The notes beneath the pieces were generated by a model, which was not told where the DNA came from, searched no databases, and saw only the letters and a program-made list of their open reading frames with translations. DNA of 64,000 bases from positions 186,001 to 250,000 of the forward strand of contig NZ_PKUU01000005.1 in the NCBI RefSeq assembly GCF_002899675.1, read 5' to 3'. The translations under genes and the position numbers were made by a program. This DNA comes from Clostridium sp. chh4-2. GTDB taxonomy: Bacteria > Bacillota > Clostridia > Lachnospirales > Lachnospiraceae. Shown piece by piece: positions 45,401 to 54,992 of the stretch. Positions within the stretch are counted from its first letter, which is position 1. Each line of letters opens with the position of its first letter.

Positions 45401-48400
45401 CCGCATGAAGTCCTACACCATGAATTTAACTGATGATGAAATCCTCGATAACCGCATTGCAGACGCAAAAAATGCGGATGAGATGATTGAACGCTATATG
45501 AAAAATCAAATTGTGGGCGCTGACGGAACCATCGATCCCGATATCTTAGCCGAAAGATGCCCCGGGCTGCGCGTTATCAAAATATCCGCTCCGCATTTTA
45601 CAACCGGTAAGAAAAATGAAGTATCCGATACAACCGTGCAGCACATATATTACGGCGGACGTGAAAATGAGGATAACTGGACTGCTTTTGGTTCCCATAA
45701 AGGACAGGGCACCTCTTCTGAATACTATGGAGAATCCGCCCGCAATATAGACTTAAATTTATCCGGCGGCTTTACCATGGCAGACGGCACAAAGGCCGAT
45801 AAATACGGCATGACAAGCAGTTCCGTACCTGTTAATTATTTTAACATCAAACTAAACGTCGCATCATCCGAAAACCTCAATAATGCATTTCTTACCCAGG
45901 AATACAATACGTGGAATCCATATTTAAGACCTGCCAGATTAAAGGATGAAAAGATCAGGGACACCATGGAATTCCATCCCTGTGTTATCTTCGTGCAGGA
46001 AACCGATCCTTCCAATGCGACTGTGTTTAACGACGGGGCCTGGCATTTCTACGGTTGCGGCGATTTTGGAAACTCCAAGAAAAATGACGAAGTATTTGGC
46101 ATGGACCCTGATAACCATAAAGAATTCATTATCGAAGTGGACAACAACACCGACGACCAGACAAGATTTTTATCGGATGATCTGACCGGCGAGACATGGG
46201 ACGGCGACAACAGCTTCGAATTCCGCTACAGCAATCCAAATTGCACAGAAGCAGAACTTCAGGCCGGAAAAGACGCTTGGCAGAGAGTTTTATCCTGGGT
46301 CGTTAACGCCAGCCCTGAAACATTTGCCGCTGAATTTGAAGATTATTTTGTTAAAGATTCCGTGCTCTTCTATTATCTGTTTACAGAGCGCCACACCATG
46401 ATCGACAACCGGGCAAAGAATACTTTCTGGCATACAGAAGACCTGATTCACTGGGATATCTGCTTCGATTATGATAACGACACCGCCATGGGCAATGATA
46501 ATGAGGGCGGCCTCACTTTTACTTACGGTTATGAAGACACCGACACCATCGGATCAAAAGCCGTTTTCAATGCTCATGACAGCAGGCTTTGGTGCTTGGT
46601 AAGAGACTGCCTGGCCGACGATCTGGCCGCATTGTATATCCGCCTGGAAAGCAGGCTGACCTGGTCCTCCGACCGCATTTTAAAAGCCTGTGAGGAATAT
46701 CAATCCGTAAAACCGGAACGCTTGTGGATTGCCGATATGAGACGGAAATATTTCAGGACTTACGAAGATAACGGAACCACCTCTTATCTTCCGATGATGC
46801 ACGGCGATAAAAAGCATCAAAGAAGGCAGTATCAAAAATACCAGGAAAAATACATAGCCTCCAAATATGTAGGATCTGCCTGCACCTCCGATGTTATCAC
46901 CATCCGCGGCTACACCCCTTCCCAATGGACCGGCGTCGAACCGGACGGTACCTTGCACATAAAACCATATGCGGATATGTATATCGTAAACCGCTACGGA
47001 TCTAATATTGTCAAACAGAGAGCAAAGAGAGGAAATACTTATACCGTAGAATCTCCGATTGCCGCCATGAATGATACGGAAGTTTATACATATAACGCTT
47101 CAATGGTACAGAGTATCGGAGATATATCAGGCTTTTATGCCGGATATACGGATTTCGGACAGGCGGTTAAATTAACCGATTTATCCATTGGCTCCGATGT
47201 AACAGGTTACAGCAATACAAATATGTCTGACTTTGATATCGGCAACAACGGACTGCTTGAGAAACTAAACCTTCAAAACCTGCCCAATCTGAAAAAGACC
47301 ATCTCTCTGTCCGGATGTACCAATTTGGAAGAATTTTTAGCGGACGGCTCCGGCATCACCGGCGTCATCTTTGCATCTGGCGGAAAGATCCATACAGCTC
47401 ATCTTCCGGCAGTATCGTCCATATCAGGCTCAGATTTATATTATCTCAATGATTTAACTATCGAGAACTATGAAAACCTTACCACACTGCGCCTCGACAA
47501 TTGCCCTGCCGTCGATGAAATGGAATTATTATCAAAAGCCGAAAATCTAAACCGTTTAAGGCTGACCAATATAAACTGGAATCTGGATGATACTTCTTTA
47601 TTAGACCGTCTGGCCAAATTATCCGGTATAGATGAAAATGGATATAATACGAACACTTCCGTTCTCAGCGGCTCCGTTCATGTTCCGGTTATGAGACAGC
47701 AGAAACTGGATTATTATAATTCTGTTTGGAAAGATCTAACGGTCACATATGATACCATGATTGCCCAGTATACGGTCACTTTTGTCAACGATGATGAAAA
47801 TCACACGGTTCTCGATGTCCAGTATGTCGACAAGGGCGGAAATGCCGACGATCCAATCCAAAGGGAAACAGACCCGATAAAAGTTCCTGAAAAAGCGAGT
47901 ACGGTAAGCACCCAATATACATTTGAAGGCTGGGATGATTCCTTTACGAACATCTTTTCCGATAAAACCATCACTGCCGTTTACACAGAAGCCGTGAGAG
48001 AATATACCGTGAAATATGTCTCCAAAGGCGTTGTCCTGAAAGAAATGACTGCGCCGTATGGTTCCATGGTCTCCTATGACGGCGACCTGCCCGTCTATAC
48101 AGCAGAAGAAACCGCATTCAAATATTATGTGTTCGAGCGATGGGATAAAAGCGGTCTCGTAACAGGCGCCAAAACAATCAATGCTGTTTTCAGCGTCTGC
48201 GAATACACGGACGGATATTTTAACAACAAAGAATTAAATGATCTCACCCCGGCCGAATTATACGCAGCCATGAAATTGGGTAAAGAAACTTCCTGCTTTT
48301 CACTGAAAGACCGTTTGGATTTTAAATTCGGCATTGATTATTCCTATGATGATATTGAAGAATTCCGTATTGTGGAATCCGACATGGCATTTAACGGCTC

Positions 48401-49439
48401 CAATTATTTGGATACGAATCTGGATTTAATGCGGGAAGACCGGGATTTCACACTGGCCATTGACTACGAATTTGCCTCCGGCAACAAAACCGGAAACGTA
48501 CTTGCACAATGCTTCCAATCAGACGGTTCAAATGGTTTTAAATTATGGTACAGCACAGAGCCAAAACTCTCCTGGGGCACAGATTCTCTCACACCATCCT
48601 CCGGGCTGGGCCGGGAAATCGTCGTTCTCCGCCATCGTGCAGGAAGCCGTCAGCTTCAGGTTTATATCTCCAATATAACCGGTACTTCCATTCATACTCA
48701 GGTCCTGACATCCACCCGGATTCCTTCAATCAATTCAACATTCGTGCTGGGATGCAGCAAAGCGGACGACGGCGTCTATGAAAATTTTGCAAAAGGAACG
48801 GTTCATTGGTGTAAAGTATGGTATGCGGATCTGGGAGAAACGCTTTGTTCAGATATTTCACAATGGATTCACGAAACCGTGCCCATGGAGCTGGCCAAAT
48901 TCAAAGGATATTATATGGCTAACGCCGAATCGAAACGGGCTGCCATCACATTTTTAGGCGCTAACACCCTTTCCATCCGCAGAATTTTCAGCAATAAGAG
49001 CACCAATGCAGGCGGATGGGCCGACTCCACCTTAAATACATGGATGAACACCCGCCTTTTAAAAGCGATCTCCCCATCCTGGAAATCCCTGATAAAGCCG
49101 GTAAAGGTCTACTCTTCGATCGGTAATAAGTCGACAGAACTGAGCCAGTCCGCCTGTCATTTCTACATACCATCCTTATATGAATTAGATAATGGAAATG
49201 CCGTTGACCCTTATATCAACGAAACTAATGCCACGATCGCCTATATGACAAATTCCGACTCCAGAAAGCGTACCAACATTTCCTCCCCGGATATCTGCGT
49301 TGATTACTGGACCCGAAGCCCAAATATAAGCCACGCCAATTATCTGTTCACAATTGCTGCCGACGGCACAAATTACGGTTTCTCGTATCCGTCGTATGAA
49401 AGCGGCATTTTACCGATGTTCTCAATCGGAGTTGATTAA
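42459..49439 (+). CDS. Giant multidomain tail protein with CotH-like, LamG and LRR domains
   Basis: 2,326 residues. Domains by eye: N-terminal baseplate module with the same style as BppU proteins (1-190); coiled coil (195-470); Ig-like beta domains (505-790); lectin-like LamG fold (797-1000); CotH-like region (about 1030-1410; VLFYYLFTERHTMIDNRA and WDICFDYDNDTAMG resemble the metal-binding core of CotH kinases); leucine-rich repeats (1565-1745); InlB-type B repeats (YTVTFVNDD...GWDD, 1767-1914); a second LamG (1967-2147); and a DUF6273-like end (WMNT, YWTRSP). It may bind and modify target surfaces. Followed by a terminator. Confidence 0.75.
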   Translation: MAVSYRTSLQNRNQDASAAASEINPMNSEEITDTEEYTPCSDGRYKWYTKYHDTNYSTIDAQKGISMDASQVNITQETRSQFIPFKIPRYYDGMDLMDMIIQIHYQNASNHDGIAAVVNVSSSRNFIIFGWLIDSSVTSGKGEVKFEITASGVNERGESYVWKTQPNGRLNVLEALAHSGSGVIEPDLSWYETFLFSASQTLASARTAADRAESAANEAAASAENINKDAIKEEIKGSIIDDVNAATDEKLKNHYVKSEIDQIIVELEESISKIDSLSNLKVGYVQETGDLTFRDGEKEITSIKINSLSNLKVTYTITEGKGILHFYNGETEISSAEIGSIDPSAEWAGTFKTGIINEVNNTISSSIGEISAAVTELTGTVEQTAAELTSLEEKTISLTSASESAQKELETVKTLQSELQKEVTANTTANTSLANTVSTLKNEVGGFNQDVISVNENLTSLEEKVNNITSVKPNVYDVSYSDNTFTLYENEEVKQKFTITGGSGGGSDSSTASIERITPASLVILSDKTALIEYSFSSIDNVGDSTGNGTASWKVGNTAVASSTALQGKNSFDITQYLKTGSNNIRLTITDSFGTIATKTWTVTVVEFKIDSIFDDSLFYSGEVSFRYTPYGDIQKKIIFKLDDKEIGNITTSVTGRQMIQSIPAQEHGAHLLEVYMTAVIDGADVQSDSVYKDIIWVNAESSAPIIGCAVRSFTSKQYNTVTIPYVIYDPEHNPANVTLTVDEKTVSELSADRLKQIWSYKSSEIGEQTLTITCGEAVKTISANIEELGIDITPVTTNLALDFNPAGRSNHDSDRLWTDGKSHLTVSDNFDWSNGGYQTDKDGDIYFCVKAGTTASIDYKLFEDDAKKTGKNFKLIYKTTNVRDYDALALSCFDAGIGFKVFAQNAVLTSEQNDITVPYCEDNYMELEFNILPDSQYTEMVMWIDAVPTRVKLYSSSDSFTQPNPQSIVIGSDDCDVWIYRMKSYTMNLTDDEILDNRIADAKNADEMIERYMKNQIVGADGTIDPDILAERCPGLRVIKISAPHFTTGKKNEVSDTTVQHIYYGGRENEDNWTAFGSHKGQGTSSEYYGESARNIDLNLSGGFTMADGTKADKYGMTSSSVPVNYFNIKLNVASSENLNNAFLTQEYNTWNPYLRPARLKDEKIRDTMEFHPCVIFVQETDPSNATVFNDGAWHFYGCGDFGNSKKNDEVFGMDPDNHKEFIIEVDNNTDDQTRFLSDDLTGETWDGDNSFEFRYSNPNCTEAELQAGKDAWQRVLSWVVNASPETFAAEFEDYFVKDSVLFYYLFTERHTMIDNRAKNTFWHTEDLIHWDICFDYDNDTAMGNDNEGGLTFTYGYEDTDTIGSKAVFNAHDSRLWCLVRDCLADDLAALYIRLESRLTWSSDRILKACEEYQSVKPERLWIADMRRKYFRTYEDNGTTSYLPMMHGDKKHQRRQYQKYQEKYIASKYVGSACTSDVITIRGYTPSQWTGVEPDGTLHIKPYADMYIVNRYGSNIVKQRAKRGNTYTVESPIAAMNDTEVYTYNASMVQSIGDISGFYAGYTDFGQAVKLTDLSIGSDVTGYSNTNMSDFDIGNNGLLEKLNLQNLPNLKKTISLSGCTNLEEFLADGSGITGVIFASGGKIHTAHLPAVSSISGSDLYYLNDLTIENYENLTTLRLDNCPAVDEMELLSKAENLNRLRLTNINWNLDDTSLLDRLAKLSGIDENGYNTNTSVLSGSVHVPVMRQQKLDYYNSVWKDLTVTYDTMIAQYTVTFVNDDENHTVLDVQYVDKGGNADDPIQRETDPIKVPEKASTVSTQYTFEGWDDSFTNIFSDKTITAVYTEAVREYTVKYVSKGVVLKEMTAPYGSMVSYDGDLPVYTAEETAFKYYVFERWDKSGLVTGAKTINAVFSVCEYTDGYFNNKELNDLTPAELYAAMKLGKETSCFSLKDRLDFKFGIDYSYDDIEEFRIVESDMAFNGSNYLDTNLDLMREDRDFTLAIDYEFASGNKTGNVLAQCFQSDGSNGFKLWYSTEPKLSWGTDSLTPSSGLGREIVVLRHRAGSRQLQVYISNITGTSIHTQVLTSTRIPSINSTFVLGCSKADDGVYENFAKGTVHWCKVWYADLGETLCSDISQWIHETVPMELAKFKGYYMANAESKRAAITFLGANTLSIRRIFSNKSTNAGGWADSTLNTWMNTRLLKAISPSWKSLIKPVKVYSSIGNKSTELSQSACHFYIPSLYELDNGNAVDPYINETNATIAYMTNSDSRKRTNISSPDICVDYWTRSPNISHANYLFTIAADGTNYGFSYPSYESGILPMFSIGVD

Positions 49440-49441
49440 CA

Positions 49442-49476
49442 AAAAGGGCATGATCTTTTTAGGGTCATGTCCTTTT
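49442..49476 (+). terminator. Terminator after the giant gene
   Basis: AAAAGGGCATGA / TCATGTCCTTTT stem, ten-base loop. The T-run is part of the stem. Confidence 0.65.
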
Positions 49477-49492
49477 GAGAAAGGAAATGCAA

Positions 49493-49804
49493 ATGTATTA
49501 TAAAGTGCTTAAAGACAACAAAGTTGTCGACATTTTAGATCGTATTATTTATGTGAAATACCAGGAGAAAAATGACTTGATCCTTTTGTGCGGTCCTGAA
49601 GAAGCGGAGGCAATTCTCTCTTCTGATGGGAATTATGCCTGGCATATCGAAGGCCTGTATCATTACAAACCGGATAATGAATTGTCATCAATCGTCGAAA
49701 TCACAAAACACGAATACAACCAGAGAAAATCATTTGGCGGCCTGACCCGGGAAGAACTGATCGATGCATATACCCTGGAGTTATTGGAAGGAGGGATTCT
49801 ATAA
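49493..49804 (+). CDS. Small phage-tail-region protein
   Basis: 103 residues if ATG 49493 is used (GAAAGG eight bases upstream; ATG 49487 also possible). Begins MYYKVLKDNKVVDILDRI, a conserved-looking beta start found in proteins next to XkdX in clostridial prophages. Function unknown; translated just ahead of the XkdX-like gene. Confidence 0.6.
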   Translation: MYYKVLKDNKVVDILDRIIYVKYQEKNDLILLCGPEEAEAILSSDGNYAWHIEGLYHYKPDNELSSIVEITKHEYNQRKSFGGLTREELIDAYTLELLEGGIL

Positions 49805-49806
49805 CC

Positions 49807-49941
49807 ATGAATTCAATCATGTTTCTGGAAAGCCTTAAACGGCTGTATGCGTCAAAAAAAGTTACAGAAGACAAACTAAAATCAATGGTTTCCGAAAAAG
49901 AAATCTCTGAAGCAGATTTCAAATTTATCATTTCAAAGTGA
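49807..49941 (+). CDS. XkdX-like protein
   Basis: 44 residues beginning two bases after the previous stop: MNSIMFLESLKRLYASKK, then KVTEDKLKSMVSEKEISEA and a YI-like ending FKFIISK. This size and pattern (W/F-L-x5-Y ... I..W V) fits the XkdX family of PBSX and other prophage tail operons. Too short for most gene callers. Function unknown, generally encoded next to fibre genes. Confidence 0.65.
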   Translation: MNSIMFLESLKRLYASKKVTEDKLKSMVSEKEISEADFKFIISK

Positions 49942-49951
49942 GGTAAAAATT

Positions 49952-50815
49952 ATGGCTTATACACCACAATATTTCCAGGCCTCTACGATGGATGTTGTTA
50001 ATAAAGCATTAGAATGCGGTTTGATGAAATACCCCGGTATCTGCTATGTAACCGGCCTGAATACTTTGGTATGGATAACAGAGCAGGGAACTCCGGAATG
50101 CATTGCAGATATCGGCGCCATAACAAAAGCGGATTACTCATTGGGCGTTTTATCTTTTTACAATAAGAATAAACTGCTTTTCAGCGTGGACATCGGAATG
50201 CCGGAAGATATCGCCCAGGATGTTATCGACAATATAACAAATAAACTGGATTTAACCAGTTATGCCAAAAGCAAAGACGTTGTCCAGCTTTTAGATAACC
50301 GTGTCGGAGACATTGAGGGGGCTTTAAGCGTTGCTGATTTTGTAAACAGCCGTTCATACAATGCGATCAACGATATTCCAATCACCCAGATTCAAGGCTC
50401 TTTAGCCGCAGCCGTAGACCTGTCAAAGCTTTCAAACGGCGTATATAAAATATGCGGACAGTTCCAAATATGCAGCAATCATACGATACAATATTCTGCT
50501 GACTCTGATTTATTCTCCATTGAGCAAACAGAGGACTGTGTCTCTATCACAAAACTCAGCAGCAATTCCATCACCATCTACTCTGTTTTTCCCACCGGCG
50601 ACTATATTATAAACAAATATATTACGGAAGAATGGATTCAAACCCAGGATTTCATTACCGGTTCTGAGGTAAAAGAGTATGTTAAATTATTAATGCAGGA
50701 TTCGGTAAATGACATGGTAACGACAGCGCTTAATGAGAACTTAGATAAAATGCTGGACGATAAACTGTCAGGTATCGATCCCAAAGAAATTCAGGCTTTA
50801 TTTAACCGTATATAA
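49952..50815 (+). CDS. Tail fibre/baseplate protein
   Basis: 287 residues, ATG with GAGGTAAAAATT. N-terminal MAYTPQYFQASTMDVVNKAL, central beta region with pyocin-knob-like content (YNAINDIPITQIQGSL, VYKICGQFQICSN), and a C-terminal helical oligomerisation region (DPKEIQALFNRI), an ending shared with the next gene (SIRSLFNK). Paralogue-like pair; one of an array of alternative or stacked fibres. Confidence 0.6.
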   Translation: MAYTPQYFQASTMDVVNKALECGLMKYPGICYVTGLNTLVWITEQGTPECIADIGAITKADYSLGVLSFYNKNKLLFSVDIGMPEDIAQDVIDNITNKLDLTSYAKSKDVVQLLDNRVGDIEGALSVADFVNSRSYNAINDIPITQIQGSLAAAVDLSKLSNGVYKICGQFQICSNHTIQYSADSDLFSIEQTEDCVSITKLSSNSITIYSVFPTGDYIINKYITEEWIQTQDFITGSEVKEYVKLLMQDSVNDMVTTALNENLDKMLDDKLSGIDPKEIQALFNRI

Positions 50816-50832
50816 ATTGGAGGAATTTTAAA

Positions 50833-51912
50833 ATGGCAAAATTACAATATATGACACTCGCTAACTTAACAGAATATAATGATTTACTGGGTGCTGATCT
50901 CTTAACAAAAATCAATGAAGCCGTATCCCCGGCCATTAAAACAGTCTCACTGTCAGACGATAAACAGACACTCTATTTCTATACAAAGAAAGCTCCCGTA
51001 ACCGTTGATGACGCAGCTTTCAGCATCCCCTTACCTGCGCCGGTGGATATCAGCGGAAAAATTGACAAGGTTTCCAACAGTACAGCCGGAAACTTGGCTT
51101 CCCTTACCGCAGACGGCAGCATTGCCGATTCCGGAAAAAAAGCCGCTGATTTTGCATCTAAATCCGATATCTCCAATTTAAATGCTTACGTCGGCACAAT
51201 CCCGGCTGATTCAAATGCATCCTCTGTAATCGAATACGCAAAAGAAGCTGCGGACAAAGCGAAAGCTGACGCATCTTACGACGACACCGAATTGCGGGCC
51301 AAAGTAACCGCCAATACCGATGCGGTTGCCATCCTGAATGGTACAGGAACTGGATCGGTCAGCAAAACCGTTTATGATGCGGTTGCCGAAGTAGTCGCCG
51401 GAGCTCCGGAATCAATGGATACCCTGAAAGAAATTTCTGATTGGATTCAGGGCCATTCTTCAGATGCTGCCTCCATGAACAGCCGAATCGGCGATAATAA
51501 AGCCGATATTGACGCCTTAAAATCATTGATCGGGCAGCTTCCGGAAGGCAGTAAAGCAAAAACAATTATCGCCTACATTGCAGAATACGTTACAAATGCT
51601 GTGGGAAACATCGATCTCTCAAAATTTGCATTAGTAACCGATTTAACCGCCGCCGTCGGCCGCATTTCCAAAAATGAGGCTGCCGTCACAGCAATTAACG
51701 AAGCTGCTGCCGCTTTAACAGCCAGAGTAACAACTGCGGAAACTGATATCGATACAGTAGAAAAAGGACTTAAAACCGCCAACACAAATATAGGAACCAA
51801 CACCTCCAACATTCAGAATAATTTATCCAAGATCACAGCCCTGGAGGGTTTGGTTGGAGACGGATTTGAACCAATTCCATCCGCTTCTATCCGGTCCCTG
51901 TTTAATAAATAA
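50833..51912 (+). CDS. Coiled-coil tail fibre protein
   Basis: 359 residues, ATG with GGAGG. N-terminal 70 residues form a conserved attachment part (MAKLQYMTLANLTEYNDLLG), followed by heptad-rich triple-stranded coil (VSKTVYDAVAEVVAGAPESM ... WIQGHSSDAASMNSRI), the classic fibre shaft motif seen in many clostridial phages. Ends SIRSLFNK. No enzymatic domain. Confidence 0.7.
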   Translation: MAKLQYMTLANLTEYNDLLGADLLTKINEAVSPAIKTVSLSDDKQTLYFYTKKAPVTVDDAAFSIPLPAPVDISGKIDKVSNSTAGNLASLTADGSIADSGKKAADFASKSDISNLNAYVGTIPADSNASSVIEYAKEAADKAKADASYDDTELRAKVTANTDAVAILNGTGTGSVSKTVYDAVAEVVAGAPESMDTLKEISDWIQGHSSDAASMNSRIGDNKADIDALKSLIGQLPEGSKAKTIIAYIAEYVTNAVGNIDLSKFALVTDLTAAVGRISKNEAAVTAINEAAAALTARVTTAETDIDTVEKGLKTANTNIGTNTSNIQNNLSKITALEGLVGDGFEPIPSASIRSLFNK

Positions 51913-51929
51913 AGGAAATAGGTGAACTT

Positions 51930-53378
51930 ATGGCCAAACAACAATTCCTGGATAAGGAAGGGCTTAACGTACTGGTAGATGAGATTATTGGAGAAACAAT
52001 ACAGTCAATTTCCATAAATGCCGGAACCAACAACGGAACAATTAAATTGACAGTCAACGGCACAGTTTATGATAATATTCCGGTAAAAGGGCTTGAAAGC
52101 GCCGCATATGCTTCTAAAGATGCATTTGCGGCGGCCTCTCCGTCCTTCACACAGTCAGCCGCATTGTCCAATATTGTCAGCGGCGAAACGCTTTCCGTTA
52201 TGCTCGGCAAAATTTCCAAAAGTTTAGCCGCTTTCATCTCCCATAAATCAGATGCTGCCGCCCATATAACCTCTGACGAACGAACCAACTGGAATTCTGC
52301 AAATTCCCAGAAACATACACACAGCAATAAAACCGTTCTGGATAAATTAACCCAGGCTCTGCTGGACAACTGGAACTCAGCATATGCTCATGTAAACGAT
52401 TCGGTTAAACACATTACATCATCAGAAAGAACAAAATGGGATGCAGTCGTCAATAAAGTGGACAAAGTTGCCGGAAAACAGCTGTCCACCAATGATTACA
52501 CCTCCGCAGATAAAACCAAGCTGTCCGGTATAGAAGAAAACGCCAACAAGTATATCCATCCCACAAGTGACGGTAATAAACATGTTCCCGCCACAGGCAC
52601 TGCTAATAATGGCAAATTCCTAAAAGCCGGAACCACAGCCGGAGCGATCTCCTGGGCAAAACCCGCAAAATCTGATGTCGGCCTAAGTAATGTGGACAAT
52701 ACCTCCGATGCGGATAAACCGGTATCCGCCCAACAGCAGGCGGCGCTAAATGGTAAAGTCTCCGCCTCCGGCGGAGATATTAAGGATACTACAGTAAGCG
52801 CCCTCAATTCCACTTCAACCGATTTTCCTTACCCGGAAGCAAATCAGCCTATGGAAAGTTTTCTGGGGAATATACGGCAGTGTCTGGTTCAGACATATAC
52901 GTTCATAAAGGACTTTAATGATCATAAAGCTGAACTGCTTACTTTGGCTAAGTTGGTGAATAATGGGTCTACGACTGCGGGAGGGTATGCTTTGGATGCT
53001 CGGTATGGGAAGACGTTGTATGATTTGTATGCTCAATTAAATGCAAATAAAAACCCCAAGCTAAACATGACTGAATATAACAATAACCTTATAGTTTCAC
53101 CAACAAATTGGGTTGTCGTATTTAACCAATCTCTATCCCCAGGATTGTACTTAGTGAAACATTCCGCAATAGCTCCATATGGAGTAAGTGGTCTTTCGGT
53201 TTCTATGAATTATAATGAACAGCAAACAGATAGAAGTACAACTCCATGTGTACGTGGTGTGACTGGTACAAATATTTACTACCTTCCTTCAGGCGGAAAC
53301 TACGTTGGGCAAATATATGTAGATCACTCTACTACAGCAACCATAAATAATAACCTGAAAGTCATTAAAATATGGTAA
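51930..53378 (+). CDS. Tail fibre with exchanged tip
   Basis: 482 residues. The N-terminal 150 residues (MAKQQFLDKEGLNVLVDEII onwards) are closely paralogous to the gene at 53.77 kb. Repeated shaft motifs AAHITSDERTNWNSA, VKHITSSERTKWDAV, VGLSNVDNTSDADKPVS. After about residue 370 the sequence becomes more AT-rich and changes to a unique tip (SPTNWVVVFNQSLSPGLYLV), arguing for tip exchange. Confidence 0.7.
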   Translation: MAKQQFLDKEGLNVLVDEIIGETIQSISINAGTNNGTIKLTVNGTVYDNIPVKGLESAAYASKDAFAAASPSFTQSAALSNIVSGETLSVMLGKISKSLAAFISHKSDAAAHITSDERTNWNSANSQKHTHSNKTVLDKLTQALLDNWNSAYAHVNDSVKHITSSERTKWDAVVNKVDKVAGKQLSTNDYTSADKTKLSGIEENANKYIHPTSDGNKHVPATGTANNGKFLKAGTTAGAISWAKPAKSDVGLSNVDNTSDADKPVSAQQQAALNGKVSASGGDIKDTTVSALNSTSTDFPYPEANQPMESFLGNIRQCLVQTYTFIKDFNDHKAELLTLAKLVNNGSTTAGGYALDARYGKTLYDLYAQLNANKNPKLNMTEYNNNLIVSPTNWVVVFNQSLSPGLYLVKHSAIAPYGVSGLSVSMNYNEQQTDRSTTPCVRGVTGTNIYYLPSGGNYVGQIYVDHSTTATINNNLKVIKIW

Positions 53379-53765
53379 CTTATTCCAATTATTAAAAGCA
53401 TATGATTATATACCTATGGCAATTCAGTAAAATGAGTATAAAGTTTTTTGAGCAGGAGCACCATTTCTTTGTATACAATAAAATTACCTTTATTAATAAT
53501 AAAGCGAAAATCTCCTCAAAAATAGTAATATTGCAAAGATTAAGCGCTTCAATCAAATAGCTTCGAATTCATTTTGGCGAATGTTACTAAAATTTTCGCG
53601 AAGCTATTCATTAAAATAATAGATATTATCTGATCTAAAATATATCATCCAGTAATTAACCATTTACAACGTCTACATCTGACCATATCAAATTAACATT
53701 ATCGCTAAGGCATCTATTATTTCCTTACAAGCCTTAAAGATTATATAAAAGAAACAGGTGACTTC
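53379..53765. other. AT-rich gap between two paralogous fibres
   Basis: No gene. AATAGCTTCG and CGAAGCTATT near 53555-53608 form an inverted repeat. A minus-strand frame of about 22 codons ending DVDVVNG could be debris of another tip but is too short to call. Confidence 0.4.
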
Positions 53766-54935
53766 ATGAAAAAACAACAATTTTTAGATAACGAAGGACT
53801 AAACGTATTGGTAAACGAAATTGTAGAAGCCACAATACAATCGCTTTCTATAAGCGCCGGTACAAATAATGGCACAATAAAGCTGACAATCGATGGAACA
53901 GTACATGACAATATTTCTGTAAAAGGACTTGGAAGCGCAGCATATGTTTCCAAAGATACCTTTGCTGCCTCCTCTCCAACATTTACCCAAGCAGCCACAT
54001 TGTCCAATATCATCAGCGGTGAAAGCTTTACAATAATGCTTGGTAAAATTGCCAAAAGTATGGCTGATTTTATCACCCATAAGGCGGATGCAATTACCCA
54101 CCTAACCGCTGCTGAAAGAACCAACTGGAACGATGCAAATAGTAAAAAGCACACTCATAGCAACAAAGCTGTAATAGATACTCTTACACAGGCAATGATA
54201 GAGAAACTGAACAGTGTAGCCTCGGGTGCAGAAGTCAATGTACAAGCGGATTGGTCTGCAACCGATATTACTTCTGATGCTTATATAAAGAATAAGCCGA
54301 CAGCTCTGCCAGCCAGCGATGTATCATCTTGGGCCAAATCAGCAAAAAAGCCATCTTATGCATGGAACGAAATTACCGATAAACCCAGTTCTTTCACCCC
54401 CATAACGCATACCCATACAAAATCGCAAATTACAGACTTTCCATCCAGTATAAAAAACCCGAACGCCTTAACCCTTTCTCTTAATGGGACATCTCAAGGC
54501 GGTTATGACGGTTCCACCGCCAAGACGATTAATGTTACCGCCGCCTCTATTGGAGCAGCTGCCACATCGCATGGAACCCATGTAACTTACTCCTCTACGC
54601 CCCCAAAAATTGCAGGAAATGCCGCTGTTGGTACGGCTTCCACTGTTTCCAGAAGTGATCACGTCCATCCAAAACAGACAATCTGTGATACGATACTGGA
54701 AAATATTACAATTACTGCTGCCTCATTTTCAACCTCATTAGTTGCCACATATAGTAATTCCAGCATTTTAGACACACAGGTTCCCGATGTTTTCTTTGCA
54801 AAAGATTCCATAGCTGTTGCTTCCAAAGCAGGCATTACTGTCGAAACAGCAGCCGGACAATTAAAGCTAACTGCGAAAAAAGCACCAACAGCTGATTTAG
54901 TAATTGAAACTTTATTTTTAAGAAACACTATCTGA
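53766..54935 (+). CDS. Tail fibre, paralogue of the preceding fibre
   Basis: 389 residues. N-terminal MKKQQFLDNEGLNVLVNEIV matches the upstream fibre; then divergent shaft repeats (EVNVQADWSATDITSDAYI, TAASIGAAATSHGTHV, HVHPKQTI) of a type found in many tail fibres. The C-terminal 90 residues are a different beta-rich tip (VATYSNSSILDTQVPDVFFA). A duplicated fibre carrying its own tip. Confidence 0.7.
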   Translation: MKKQQFLDNEGLNVLVNEIVEATIQSLSISAGTNNGTIKLTIDGTVHDNISVKGLGSAAYVSKDTFAASSPTFTQAATLSNIISGESFTIMLGKIAKSMADFITHKADAITHLTAAERTNWNDANSKKHTHSNKAVIDTLTQAMIEKLNSVASGAEVNVQADWSATDITSDAYIKNKPTALPASDVSSWAKSAKKPSYAWNEITDKPSSFTPITHTHTKSQITDFPSSIKNPNALTLSLNGTSQGGYDGSTAKTINVTAASIGAAATSHGTHVTYSSTPPKIAGNAAVGTASTVSRSDHVHPKQTICDTILENITITAASFSTSLVATYSNSSILDTQVPDVFFAKDSIAVASKAGITVETAAGQLKLTAKKAPTADLVIETLFLRNTI

Positions 54936-54992
54936 CAAAATATCTATTTATAGTAACAAACAAGCGCTTTGCAAAGAAAGAGGTGATTAAAA

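Noticed and set aside
42459..54935. Diversity-generating retroelement with variable C-lectin tip (DUF6273-like end)
   Set aside because: No reverse transcriptase, template repeat or adenine-biased variable repeat was seen in the window.
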